Assembly (NCBI GenBank): GCA_963920635.1
Contig: OY987303.1
Coordinates: 49,413,223-49,477,222 of the forward strand
Reading direction: 5' to 3'
DNA length: 64,000 bases
Source of the DNA: Pseudeuparius sepicola
Taxonomy: Eukaryota; Arthropoda; Insecta; Coleoptera; Anthribidae
Shown here: positions 53,891 to 64,000 of the stretch, piece by piece
How positions within the stretch are numbered: position 1 is the stretch's first letter
Layout: each line of letters starts with the position of its first letter
Notes under the pieces: model-generated
The model's input: only the letters and a program-made list of their open reading frames with translations
The model's database searches: none
What the model was told of the DNA's origin: nothing
Program-made: the position numbers and the translations under genes

Positions 53891-56855
53891 CTGAAAAGTC
53901 AAACAAGTAGATTTTGTTAATAAAGTGAAAATAGAGGTGGGCCTGTAAAAAAAGGAATTTATATTTTCAGCAAAATTTTTCGTTTGAAAGCCAAGTCATG
54001 AGGTTTAATGGTTCAAGTGCAAATTCGGCTATTTTCACAAAATCCAAGATGGAGGAAGATCTCAAAAGTTCTGTAAATTTCTGAAACGATTAATTCCAAC
54101 TATGGGAGAATGTGGCATATGTTTAGTAACTTAATTAGGTATAGATATTTTACTTAAACATATGTGTTTATTCATTTATTTAGAATTTTGGGTGTAAATC
54201 ATTAAATTACTTACTTTTATCACTATTGTTTAGCATTTAGCAAGGAATTTAGGTAGCCTTGGTTCATAATAAAATAATAATACTCCTGTGCTACAAGACA
54301 GACATTTTTTTAAGAAATTTGCAATGCTTTTGCAAATTTGACATAAAGCCTCATCATTTGGCTTCGAACGAGAAATCTATGAGAATAGTAGAAATTGTTA
54401 TTTTCTGGCCACCCTATATACTAAGTGATTCACTCAAAATATCTGAGCAAATATTGCCAGAAAAAATTGGCGATAGGTCCATAGCTATTATTGTCACGAA
54501 CAAAGTTGTGGGTCAGGGCCAACTCTGAAAATTATAGCAAAAAATCTAAAAACTTCAAAATCAATTCACCCTAAATTTAAAAAAGTAGAACATGAAAATT
54601 GTTTGCAACAACTGTCGGAATCTGAATATTATACCAGTTTCTCAATCTCTTTTCGGATTAAAAAAAAATTATTACATTATCCAGAAAAATAATTAATTTA
54701 GCATTTTTTATAAAGCAAAATGTCCTATTTAATAACAAAAAAGGAGAAACATTACCAATAGGTAAGAACCAATATACGTGGCATCCCATTTATAAAATAC
54801 CCTTTGTTTTGTCTCCAAGATAGAAAGTCAACCATCAACCATGTAGTCATTGACATTTCCCAGTGTTATGCCTCCAGAACCACTCTTGGATATCGCGTGT
54901 TTTTCGTATTTAATGATTTTTTGGGGGCACCGGAAGCATTGGAACCTCTAGTGAAGGGCAATTTCTGACAATCTCGCGACATTTTCGGAATAATTTGTAG
55001 ATAGACACTTAGAAAATGACACATAAAAACGATCCAATTTCTCGCAGGAGAAAGCTAATATCTCTTGAAATTTTCTCAATGTATATGTCGTAGGCATCGG
55101 GCGTAATACGTCATTTCGCGGAAAGCCTAGTCATTACAGGTATTGCCGGCAAAAGCTATAATAAAATAACTATTACCTCGTTTGAATCAAATTATGCGTC
55201 ATTTCAGGGATTGCCCTTGCCCTTGTTAGTCAAACAGAGTAATCGGTCGAATCATTGAACGTTACAGCGTCTGACTTCCGTTTGTTCAGTCATTTGTTGA
55301 AAATTTGTAGAATTTAACTGAACAAATGGCAGTCAGACGCTGTAACGGCCAATTACTCTGTCTATTTTCAACTTGTCATAGCTTAGAATCATAGCTTAGA
55401 ATCTATTGATTTTTAAAAAATTACATTCTTCATATGTGTTTAGAATTTTCTGTAGAATCCCAATTTGTTTATCTACTGCGTTTCGTCACTGTTCATTTAA
55501 TTAATGTAATTGAATAAAGTACATCATAGTTTCTATTTTTTTGTTATTTTTAATTCCAAGGGACTAAAATGTTTCAGTCCAAAGGAAGTAATTGCCGCAC
55601 TTTAGTCCCGCAAGAGGGAGTAAAGTGATCACTTTAGTCCCTGCGTTGCAAAACATAATTTCTGTTTGGATGTCGTTTGGGACACTTCACTAAAATTTTC
55701 TTCTTCCATTGTAAAGTAAATTTTTCCGGCATGTTTTGTTTAAACTGTACACTTAAACTGTCTAAAATACCTACAACTCAACTTAGTATCATGACAATAA
55801 TTGTAAGACATTACAATAAACTGTAATGTCAGATAAACCTGATTTAATTTGATTTCGTCAGAAAATTAGGATGAAATGTCTCCTGTAATCTATAGCCTCT
55901 TTCAGTAAGTTTAGGAAATACCTCCAATGCTTCTGAAATATCTTGAAATTTCACTGAAGTGCCTCAAAATGCCTTCAATGTGGACACCAAAATGCATCTG
56001 CGGATTACCACTCGGTAAATGCAAATGGACAACAAACCGACAAGTGTGACACATCAAATTAAATGGGACAGTTTGGTTTTAAAAAATGTCTCGTTATATT
56101 TTTTTCCAGGTAATTTCATTTGTTATCTCATTTAACATTCAATGTTTGCAAAATTTTAAATTCAATCGATTTTCCCCCATTATTTTCACAGGTGGCCATG
56201 GACAATATACCTTCGTTGGTGTCAAAAGAAGGCCATTGTTACCTACCGCCAATTTTTGGCCCAACTTAACATAGATATTTTAAGTGAGTAATTTAAAATA
56301 CAGGGTAATTCAGTTTTATTCTGGGACACTTCAACAGGTGACCGAAAACCATAAATATGACTAAAATCATAGACTTATAAGCAAGGGGAGATATAACTAT
56401 TTACATTTTAAAGCAATCAGAGATCCTTTTGGTCTACTATTCATTTGGTTCCCCTGTAAATTCTCAGAGCTTGTGGTTGCCAGATTTTCGGTTATGTCCC
56501 CCAACCCCCTTTTCGCAGATATAAATGGGTACAGCTTATCTATTAATAATAACAGAAGAGTATATAAGCATTGTTAACCGAAGAATAATTGTTGCAAACG
56601 CAAACGCCGTAGGCATATATTTTGTGGTAAACTTGTTAAATGTTGTTTATTAATTTATGTATAATATTTTATGGAGATTAAGCGACAACGCCCCTTAATT
56701 CCCACTAGACATATTTCATTGTGACGGGAACCAAACCTGACGCCGTCATAAGATTTGTTTGTGACGTTTTTAGTAGTCGGAATATTTAGATTTTCAAGCA
56801 TTTTCAGCTTTTTACGTGTATTTTTTGCAAAAACGTGATATGAAAACTTAAAAAA
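53891..56855. other. TopBP1 upstream intron or spacer, mostly unassigned
   Basis: I found no further BRCT exon on the minus strand. Contains a fragment of repeat R (54920-55100), a 128-bp hairpin MITE (55234-55361) and, near 56300, a mariner-type end ACAGGGTAATTCAG that recurs inverted near 62900. Confidence 0.45.
55234..55361. mobile_element. 128-bp hairpin MITE
   Basis: ACAGAGTAATCGG at the left and CCAATTACTCTGT at the right. The arms (~55 bp) include GTTACAGCGTCTGAC/GTCAGACGCTGTAAC, so almost the whole element is one hairpin. Confidence 0.8.
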
Positions 56856-58145
56856 ATGGTGCGCCGGTGTCAGGTGTGCGGAAAGATGAACTCGTTTAAC
56901 TCGGAACTGCCTTTTCACTGGTATGTATAATTATTTTCGCTATTTTCACCATAATGTTTGGCCCTCTTCAGTAGCGTAGATAAGTAGGTAGTGGTAGTAG
57001 GTACTAAGTACTGATAAATATCCAAAGTTCTGCCTTTGCTTTATGTTGATTTGGTGCTTTTAGTTCAGCAGTTATTTGAAATAACAATTTGTTAACATAG
57101 GGAATATTTTGTAGGTTTCCCATGGATTCTGAAAGGAGAAAGGTGTGGTTTTCCCTTGTCGGCTTAAATGAGAACCAGCGTTTACCAAAACACCCGGAAA
57201 ATTGTTCGGATCATTTTCATCCATGCGAAATAGTTATAAAGGGAAATGGTCCCCGGTATATGTTAAACCTGGAGCTGATCAAAAATTAACTGAGCGACCT
57301 ACGGAATTCAGGTGAGATATAGTATGCATTTTTAAAGTAATAATAATAATAACTATAATAGAACAATAACAGAGCAATTCTGCAGGTTGCAAAACATTTC
57401 ATTTGAGGAGTTGTTTACTTCGTCTGGGAGCACATCTGCTTCTAAAGATAGGTAAGTAGGCCACTTAAACACTACATCCATAAATTAATGTAGTTTCATG
57501 AACGGAAAAACTATTATCTTCAAGCAAACAAAAACGTCGCTCTTAAAAAATCTACTAATTATTGAAAAGTAATTAAGAAATGAAAATTAATTAATATTTA
57601 TTTGTACAGAGAAAATCAGTAAGTAATGTATTGAACCAGGGTCTTGTAAACTCAGTTTACAAGAAAAAAGCTGTGATGTCTGATAATATTTTTTTATTTA
57701 ATGTTCAAAAATAGATTAATATAAGTATAAAAATGTTAAATAAAATATAATGCATTTCATTATTTTTGACTACATCAAAAATAGTTTTTTCGGTCACAAT
57801 ACCTAAGTATATGACTTAGTCACTTTTGGGAACTTTCTTTAAACGCAGCAGGTCAAGCAACGACGTTGCTAAAAAATGCACATCAACAAATAATATAGCT
57901 CTTTAGGTGCAAGCGGAAAAAAGAATTTTGAAAACCAGTTAATAAAGTAAAAAAACGGAATTGACTCGAAAAGAAACACACTGCATACGAAATAGTGTTT
58001 TTTTTTATATCTATTTTCTCTGTGATATGTAGGTACTAGGTATATACAAATTTTATTTAATTATAGAGAGCTATTCAAAAAAATGGAAGCACAAGCTGAA
58101 GACGGAATACAATCCTCTTCGTCAGCTACAATTGCTACTTCTTAG
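56856..58145 (+). CDS. THAP zinc-finger protein gene with a probable frameshift in exon 2
   Basis: Exons: 56856-56920, 57115-57311, 57386-57451, 58067-58145, all GT-AG. The THAP (C2CH, DNA-binding) signature is clear: MVRRCQVCGK at the start, FHWFP at the exon 1/2 junction, a Trp in RRKVWF, and PENCSDHF for the CxxH half. As written, translation stops at TAA 57287-57289 after 79 residues. Around 57265 one base appears to be missing: from there the next frame reads KPGADQKLTERPTEF to the donor, and exons 3 and 4 then follow in phase (LQNISFEELFTSSGST; KKMEAQAEDGIQSSSS). THAP domains also occur in P- and Kolobok-type transposases, but no transposase core is seen here. It may be a recent pseudogene, an assembly error, or a short real protein. 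Confidence 0.7.
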
Positions 58146-58381
58146 ACAGAGAAAGAGATGCAGAAGCTATTGCAGATAAATTAGTTATTTATGCAATGTT
58201 TGATTCACAACAAAAGCCTATTCAACAATGAATGGTTGAGTCTCCCTTGTTCATAAGTCTATCACTAAAATCCATGTGCCAGATGACAGGAATCTAAAAG
58301 TTCCAACTTTACATCACATAAACGTCAAATTAGAGGAAATTATAGGATGGTACCCAGAAAATAAATTTGGTGTATACCCAT

Positions 58382-59134
58382 TAGAGCCCTGCACGGGCCG
58401 GAATTTTTAGGCCCGACCCGGCCCGGCCCGAAATATTGTCATACCGAAAAGCCCGGCCTTAAAAATCCGAAAAGCCCGCCGGGCCCGAAAGGCCCGCCAG
58501 GCCCGTAAGGTCCGCCGGGCCCGAAAAGCCCGCCGAGCCCGAAAAGCCCGCCGGGCCCGAAAAGCCCGCCGGGCCCGAAAAGCCCGCCGGTCCCGAAAAA
58601 CCCGCCGGGCCCGATAAGCCCGCCGGGCCCGTAAAACCCGCCGGGCCGGAACTTCCCAAAAGAACTGCATCTCATATTCATATCCCATCCCAATACACTA
58701 AATTGTTCGGAAGAAGAATATAGATATTATACGCATATTATATGTATGTATTAATTTTAATATAAACTATTTTATAATAAAAAACTATTGTGATAACACC
58801 TCTACAATTTATTTTGATGGTTGATACCCAAGAAAATGATTATGAAAATATAATAGACAACCAGGAAAGCAAACTAATCTATTTTAAAAGAAGTTAACCT
58901 TTTAGTTATTTATTTACCTAAAAGTACATGACAATAAAATTATTTAGGCCTGAAAAGCCCGCCAGGCCCGATAGGCCCGCTAGGCCCGCCAGGCCCGAAA
59001 AACCCAAGTTATGACAAGGAAAACCCGAAAAGCCCGATAATAAAAATATTATGGCCCGGCCCGGCCCGTACCTTGCTTTCGGGCCGGGCCGGTCCTAGGC
59101 CTGAATAGGAAAGCCCGGCCCGTGCAGGGCTCTA
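58382..59134. mobile_element. GC-rich hAT MITE with 18-bp GCCCGCCGGGCCCGAAAA satellite
   Basis: 753 bp; ends TAGAGCCCTGCACGGGCC and GGCCCGTGCAGGGCTCTA, flanked by the identical octamer ATACCCAT (58374-58381; 59135-59142). The 8-bp duplication marks hAT. The interior is two blocks of an 18-bp GC-rich unit (58459-58645; 58950-59000) around an AT-rich centre. Confidence 0.9.
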
Positions 59135-59264
59135 ATACCCATATCTCCGACAGTGGCTATTTGGGGAACTTGATATTATTACATTTTGTTACACTTATTT
59201 AATGCATGCTATCTACCAAGTTTAGTTTGAATATCTTTAATGAATTTTTACAGGCAAACTTCTA

Positions 59265-60300
59265 GAATCTATAGAAAATGTAAAAATATTGTGTAGGTAT
59301 TTTCATATAAACATGTATCGAAATCCTAATGGTTTTCATTATACGCCCTGTTATAAAGATCAATTTTTTTTCAAGAAGACAGCTAAGGCAAATATATTTG
59401 GTACAGTTTAGACATACATTAAATGTTATAAGTTAAGAATAATTTGGCTCGCCTACTTCCACCAGTGCTGGAGAGACGGAAATCAACTATCAATTTTTTT
59501 AATAAAAAAATGATATGACACAATGACACTGAAAACATAATCTTTTTGCCTTCACCAAATTTCCAAATCGATTGTAAGAAAAAACTATTCTTGTTTTTTT
59601 TTTGTAGAAAAAGTGTAGTTTTTTTGGAAAAAATAATTTTTGTTGCTTAAAATTTTTTAGCAGAAGAAAATCAAAGTAGGTCTGGGATTTTGAAATTTTG
59701 CACACCTACTCAGTTTTTAATTCTGAACAACTTTCCTTGATAATTTTTTGTCCTAAAACCCACAATAAGGGCTTCTGGTTTAAAAGAGATCATGTGCCTT
59801 GGAAATTTTAAAAAACTAATTTTTGGCACCAGTAAAGTGTCCTTTTTGTAGATTTTCCGACACAATGTTATTAAGGAAAATTGTTCAGATTTAAAAACTG
59901 AGGTGTGCAAAATTTCTGCTAAAAATGTAAAACACAAAATTAAATGTTTCAAAAACGGTGCATTTTCCAAAAAAAGTCAAGAATAATTTGTTTCTTGGAA
60001 TTGATTGGGAAATTTAATGGGGTATCATTTTTTTATTAAAAAAATATTATGGTCCAACACTGGTGGAAGTAGACAGGCCAAATTATTTTTAATTAATAAC
60101 ATTTAATGTGTGTCTAAACTGTACCAAATGTTTGCCTTAGCTGTCTCCCTTTAGAAAAAATAAAAGAAACTTGAAAAAAATTGACTAACAATGAAAATTG
60201 TTAGGATTTCAATGCACGTTTAATGGAAAAATCTACTTACTCTGACGTTTTCTATAGATTCTTGAAGTTTTGTCCCTAAAAGTGGGACCACCCTGTATAA
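59265..60300. mobile_element. Mariner-type foldback
   Basis: Left arm features TAGAATCTATAGAAAATGT, TTTAGACATACATTAAATGT and CTTCCACCAGTGCTGG; all recur inverted at 60060-60260. The right end reads ACCACCCTGTATAAG. Confidence 0.6.
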
Positions 60301-60844
60301 GCCTTAACATTTTAGAGATTTTAAACACCATTAAGTGAAAAACGTGACCTCCATGGATAAAAATTTATACCTTATGTCTTATTTTATGGTTTTCTATCGT
60401 CAGTTGAAGTATCTCAGCATAAAACTGGATTTTCCTGTGGACACTATATACGTACAGTACTAGGTCGGCGTCGGGTAGGTGGCACAAAATCCGGTAACAT
60501 GTTGATAAAAATTTCTACATCCTTCCTAGTTTGAGGGGACCATGTCGAGGCAATGCCACCTTATGCAACAGAAAAGCAGAATAAGCGACAATTACACTAC
60601 CTACCTCTATAACCACAAAAAATACAGCTACACGACAGAAAGCTTAATGGCAGCTGCCAAATAGGGTAGCAACATTTTAAACAAGCGTATAAAAAATAAT
60701 TATCGGGTCACCAACAAGTGGCGCAGACAAAATTTTTTAGACATGTTAATGGGTATCCTAAAATCTTCTCGTTTACAACCTCAAACTGCAGTGAATCCAT
60801 CGTCCAGTAATGTAGCGATTATTAAAGTGTGGGTCCTAAAAACT

Positions 60845-60859
60845 GGGGGGGGGGGGGGG
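60845..60859 (+). repeat. Run of 15 G
   Basis: Homopolymer of 15 guanines in AT-rich DNA; the length may vary or be misassembled. Confidence 0.9.
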
Positions 60860-61024
60860 CGAAATTATAAAAAGTTGAACTTCAATACCTTGGTACACAA
60901 ATAACTATTTTCTGCATTTAAAAAAGAACAATAAATGAAAAATCGAATTTGCTACACACACAAAAAAATGAAGAAACAATTCTTGTTAAGAGTAAAAAAA
61001 CATATCCAGATATGTGAAACAATA

Positions 61025-62244
61025 TACAGTGTGGTCATTTAAGTGTACAACATGTGGGACTTTTTTATTAATTGCACAACCAAAATACAGACATTGCCGA
61101 AAGTTGATGCATGTTCAATAATCATATTAGGTGCACTTAGAAAGGTTGCAAGTTAAACAGCATACAGGGTAGGTCAAAAAATATAAAAATTGCACAAGAG
61201 TAAAGTGCCCTTATTTTAAAAAAATCAGCAAAAGGTTATTAAGAAAAGTTGTTTAGAATTAAAAGCTATGCCTAAATATCAAAACAAACATAGCGTCAAT
61301 TAATTTCCACAGTTTCTTAATAAACATTTAAAATAAAAATTTTGCATCTTAAATGAGAATTTTTTAATATACACATTATCATTACTAATGTTTTACCTTC
61401 TTCAGAAGAATTTTTGCGAAATTTTAAAGTTTTGTTTAATATCGTTGCAACAAACATGAAGTTTGTGATTCCCTAAAAAATTAAAAATCTAAGTCAATTT
61501 TACTAATATGCTTGAATTTGAACAAAGTTATGCGAAATTGATATAATTTTGATTGATTTATGAAATTGTTTAGGGTGAACATTAAAACAATTTTTTTTAG
61601 GAATTTATTAATATTTTCCAAAAAATACATATTTCTTTTTCTTAGGCCATGTTTTGGTATTTAGGCATAACTTTTAATTCTAGACAACTTTTCTTAATAA
61701 CATTTTGATGAATTTTCTGAAATAAGGGTACTTTACTCTTGTACAATTTTTATATTTTTTGACCTAACCTGTATGCTGTTTGACTTGCAACCATGGACCC
61801 TTTAAAGGAAGGGGACCCAGCATTATACTTTCCAAAGTGAGGCCTATTCTTTCCTCATTTTAATGGTATCAGTGATGCCAAGTATGCCATTTTATTGGAG
61901 AATCTATGAATATAACAGGTGCTTTGATTGTTAATAAAAATTAATAATGGTTTCCATGATTTCTAAAAATGAGACTTGACAATTTGTGTCTACAAGTACG
62001 GAATATATATTGTGGTCTCCTTGGAGTCTACAGAAAACAAACTTCCCCTCAAGGCTTCACTTTTAATATGCGATAGACTGTGATATGCTGGGTCCCCTTA
62101 TTTTAAAGAGTCCCTGCTTGCAACCATTCTAAGTGCGCCTAATATGATTATCGAACATGCACCACCTTTCGGGAATAGTTGTATTGTCGTTGTGCAATTA
62201 ATAAAAAAATTCCATATGTTGCACACTTAAATGACCACACTGTA
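61025..62244. mobile_element. MITE family 1, copy 5 (with hAT MITE inside)
   Basis: Complete ends: TACAGTGTGGTCATTTAAG at 61025 and TTAAATGACCACACTGTA at 62244. A 325-bp hAT MITE (61792-62116) splits the right arm; without it the copy is ~890 bp, like copies 1 and 4. Confidence 0.85.
61792..62116. mobile_element. 325-bp hAT MITE with exact 8-bp target duplication
   Basis: Ends CATGGACCCTTTAAAGGAA and (inverted) CAGGGACTCTTTAAAATAA, both continuing GGGGACCCAGCAT. Flanked by CTTGCAAC at 61784-61791 and 62117-62124. The host MITE arm reads through once the insert and one octamer are removed, as in the other family copies. Confidence 0.9.
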
Positions 62245-62374
62245 TTTGAGTGGGGCGTATTAATTGTTTTATAAAATAAATCCAGGTATACCCATATCAC
62301 CACCACATTAAAGAATTATACAACGAAGTTATACGGAAATGCCGATTTTCCAATTAAATTGATAATTACGCCAT

Positions 62375-62590
62375 CTAGTATTGAGTAGATGAACCATCTG
62401 GTTCTGAGCGGTCATTGGCAAGGGCCCGTCTACCCGTCCCACTCCCGCGGCGCTTCGACTCTCTCGCACTTGACGTATGAGCTGGTCTGTCTCGGGACTC
62501 CATACGGCGGTTCAAAAATCGCGAGACATTCGGCATACCCCGCTGATGGCCAGGCCGTGTGTACCTAAGGTTGTATACATCTTTGACCAC
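62375..62590 (-). other. GC-rich open frame, unassigned
   Basis: 71 codons, rich in Arg and Ser (SARESKRRGSGTGRRA). Composition stands out from the flanks. No domain recognised and no splice signals that link it to TopBP1; probably a transposon or captured fragment. Confidence 0.3.
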
Positions 62591-62714
62591 TCTTATTTGG
62601 AGAACTTGGTATCATCACATTTTGAGATGCTTGATCATTTCATGCTTGTACCAAATTTTTAGAATTCAAACATCATAATGTGACTCCAACATGAGGTGGT
62701 TATGGAAAAAAGTT

Positions 62715-62841
62715 ATACAGTCCGTGCACTCTAAGTCGACACGCGAGAACCTCAGTCCAAGCGTCGCACAATAAGCTGCTTATGGATCGCTGGCGCTTAG
62801 GCCGAGGTTTTCGCGTGTGAGATTAGAGTGCACGAACTGTA
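62715..62841. mobile_element. 127-bp hairpin MITE
   Basis: TACAGTCCGTGCACTCTAA at the left and TTAGAGTGCACGAACTGTA at the right; the inner arms CACGCGAGAACCTC/GAGGTTTTCGCGTG also pair. Confidence 0.8.
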
Positions 62842-63275
62842 CTGCCCAACATTCATATTTGTGTGGTTTCCTATCACCTCTTGAAGTTTCCCAGAATAAA
62901 ACTGAATCACTCTGTATAGACAGACCTGGACCAACAATATAATAAAGACCCGTGCATAGCTCTGTTTTAATATTTTATAAAATAAAACCATGCAGATGTG
63001 TCCTTTGGCAGAAATTTAATAGCGAGAATAAAATAAAATGCTTGTTTGTTATGTCCCTATAATTTGACAAGTTTACATGACATACTTTCCTAGATTTTAA
63101 GAAAAGCCTATCTAAAAAGCAAGCAAGAGTACCTTGGTACCTTTTGGTTTGAAATGAAGTCTATGGCTAGTTGAAAAAAAGAAAAAGTAGTTTATTTTCA
63201 TTATTTTGAGAGCAGCTGTATTATACCTAGTTCAGGGATACCAGAAAATATTTTTTGAAGATGAGGAACGAGTCG

Positions 63276-63366
63276 CGAAATTTTGTTCGAAAACGTCTGT
63301 TTGAAAAAACATTTGTTCAAAAAACATTTGTGCGAAAAAAACATTTGTTCGAAAAAATATTTGTTT
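63276..63366. repeat. ~17-bp tandem repeat AAAACATTTGTTCGAAA
   Basis: Five diverged units; the short minus-strand open frame through it is a by-product. Confidence 0.7.
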
Positions 63367-63558
63367 AATAAGAGATACTTCCTTATCCTATGCAACTAGA
63401 AAAACATCTCACAAAAGGGTAAGAGAAGAGTATAATGATAGATATTTTTGAAAAGTGACAATATGAAAGCCTGGCCGTAAGAACGGGGTCTGGCAGCACA
63501 TGTAATAAGAGGCATCTCGATTTGTGACTTCTTTGGAATCCGTCAGAGGAGTAGGTTT

Positions 63559-63690
63559 GGCCGCAAGTGAGAGTCACAGTTTTTTGAAACACAAAATATA
63601 CAGGGTGTAAAAATGTTTTTTAGACACCCTGTATATTTGGACCGCAAGTGAGAGTCACAGTTTTTTGAGATACCCTGTATATTTTCCACA
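63559..63690. repeat. 81-bp partial tandem duplication with facing TACAGGGTGT tips
   Basis: CCGCAAGTGAGAGTCACAG occurs at 63561 and 63642. Between them two mariner-type tips face each other (TATACAGGGTGT ... ACACCCTGTATA, 63597-63635) with only ~15 bp between. A third tip half follows at 63671-63682. Confidence 0.75.
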
Positions 63691-64000
63691 AAATATAGTC
63701 AAATTATTTTAAGAAGTCCTTACTGGGACTGTCAATTAGTGGTAATTTCGACATCCTAAGTTGGCATCAATGCAGCAAAAAAATACAACCGGGTCATAAA
63801 TTCATGTCAGTAACCGGCCCATTTACACAATGAATAACTACTAATAACACGAAAAGTAACAATAACACGAACACAGATAACGAGTAAAACTCACAAAACG
63901 TACAAAACCAGCGAATATTTTCACTGCCGAACGTTTGAACCAGTTTGAACGATCCGGAAAATCTTCACTGTCGCTTTCACACCGAAACAAAATTTGCCTG
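63691..64000. other. Right-edge DNA, unassigned
   Basis: No gene recognised. The last ~60 bases are less AT-rich and may belong to a feature continuing beyond the window. Confidence 0.3.

Noticed and set aside
54259..54528. 89-residue plus-strand frame near TopBP1
   Set aside because: No recognisable domain and no splice partner; likely repeat-derived.
58407..58693. Collagen-like open frames (GPAGFSGPAG-type, and Arg-rich shadow)
   Set aside because: They are translations of an 18-bp GC-rich satellite inside a hAT MITE with a clear target duplication; all frames are open because the unit is a multiple of three and lacks stops.

Overview
This window is nuclear DNA of an arthropod, almost certainly an insect. 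It is AT-rich, it has spliced genes with GT-AG introns, and most of its length is layered class II transposons (mariner/Tc1-type, Merlin, hAT, foldback elements and MITEs), with one Penelope-like retroelement and SINE-like repeats. The species cannot be named from sequence alone. I found no rRNA, tRNA gene, CRISPR array or bacterial operon.

Three host genes can be supported. (1) A complete four-exon gene on the minus strand, 15630 to 1819, encodes a 203-residue THEM6-like hotdog-fold protein. Its first intron is 11.5 kb and packed with transposons. (2) The last six exons of a TopBP1/mus101 homologue lie on the minus strand, 53890 to 44073 (984 coding nt, all phases consistent), ending in the C-terminal BRCT pair; its upstream exons lie outside the window or were not found. 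(3) A small THAP zinc-finger gene on the plus strand (56856-58145) carries what looks like a one-base frameshift in exon 2. An isolated terminal exon at 995-1147 may be the end of a fourth gene entering from the left.

Layout: 1-1.8 kb, left-edge noncoding DNA and the orphan exon. 1.8-15.9 kb, THEM6-like gene; intron 1 holds a DD41D mariner with ~450-500 bp terminal repeats (itself carrying a palindromic insertion with two hammerhead-ribozyme-like motifs), a MITE, a 3.3-kb foldback with AGTAACTAG arrays, and a broken Penelope-like element. 16-19 kb, a Merlin transposon with an almost intact transposase, nested in another inverted-repeat element. 19-27.4 kb, MITEs and a foldback with a 21-bp satellite. 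27.7-35.3 kb, two mariner elements abutting on one TA, the second with an essentially intact DD34D transposase split by a hAT insertion. 36.4-43.9 kb, more mariner-type foldbacks. 44-54 kb, TopBP1 with repeat-filled introns. 54-64 kb, the THAP gene, a GC-rich hAT MITE and other MITEs.

The host genes do not form a pathway together. The coherent story is the transposon stratigraphy: several insertions have exact target-site duplications and split reading frames that can be read across the insertion, so their relative ages can be ordered. The most unusual observation is the pair of 53-nt hammerhead-like motifs in opposite orientation inside one palindromic insertion, with a compensatory-type difference in stem I.
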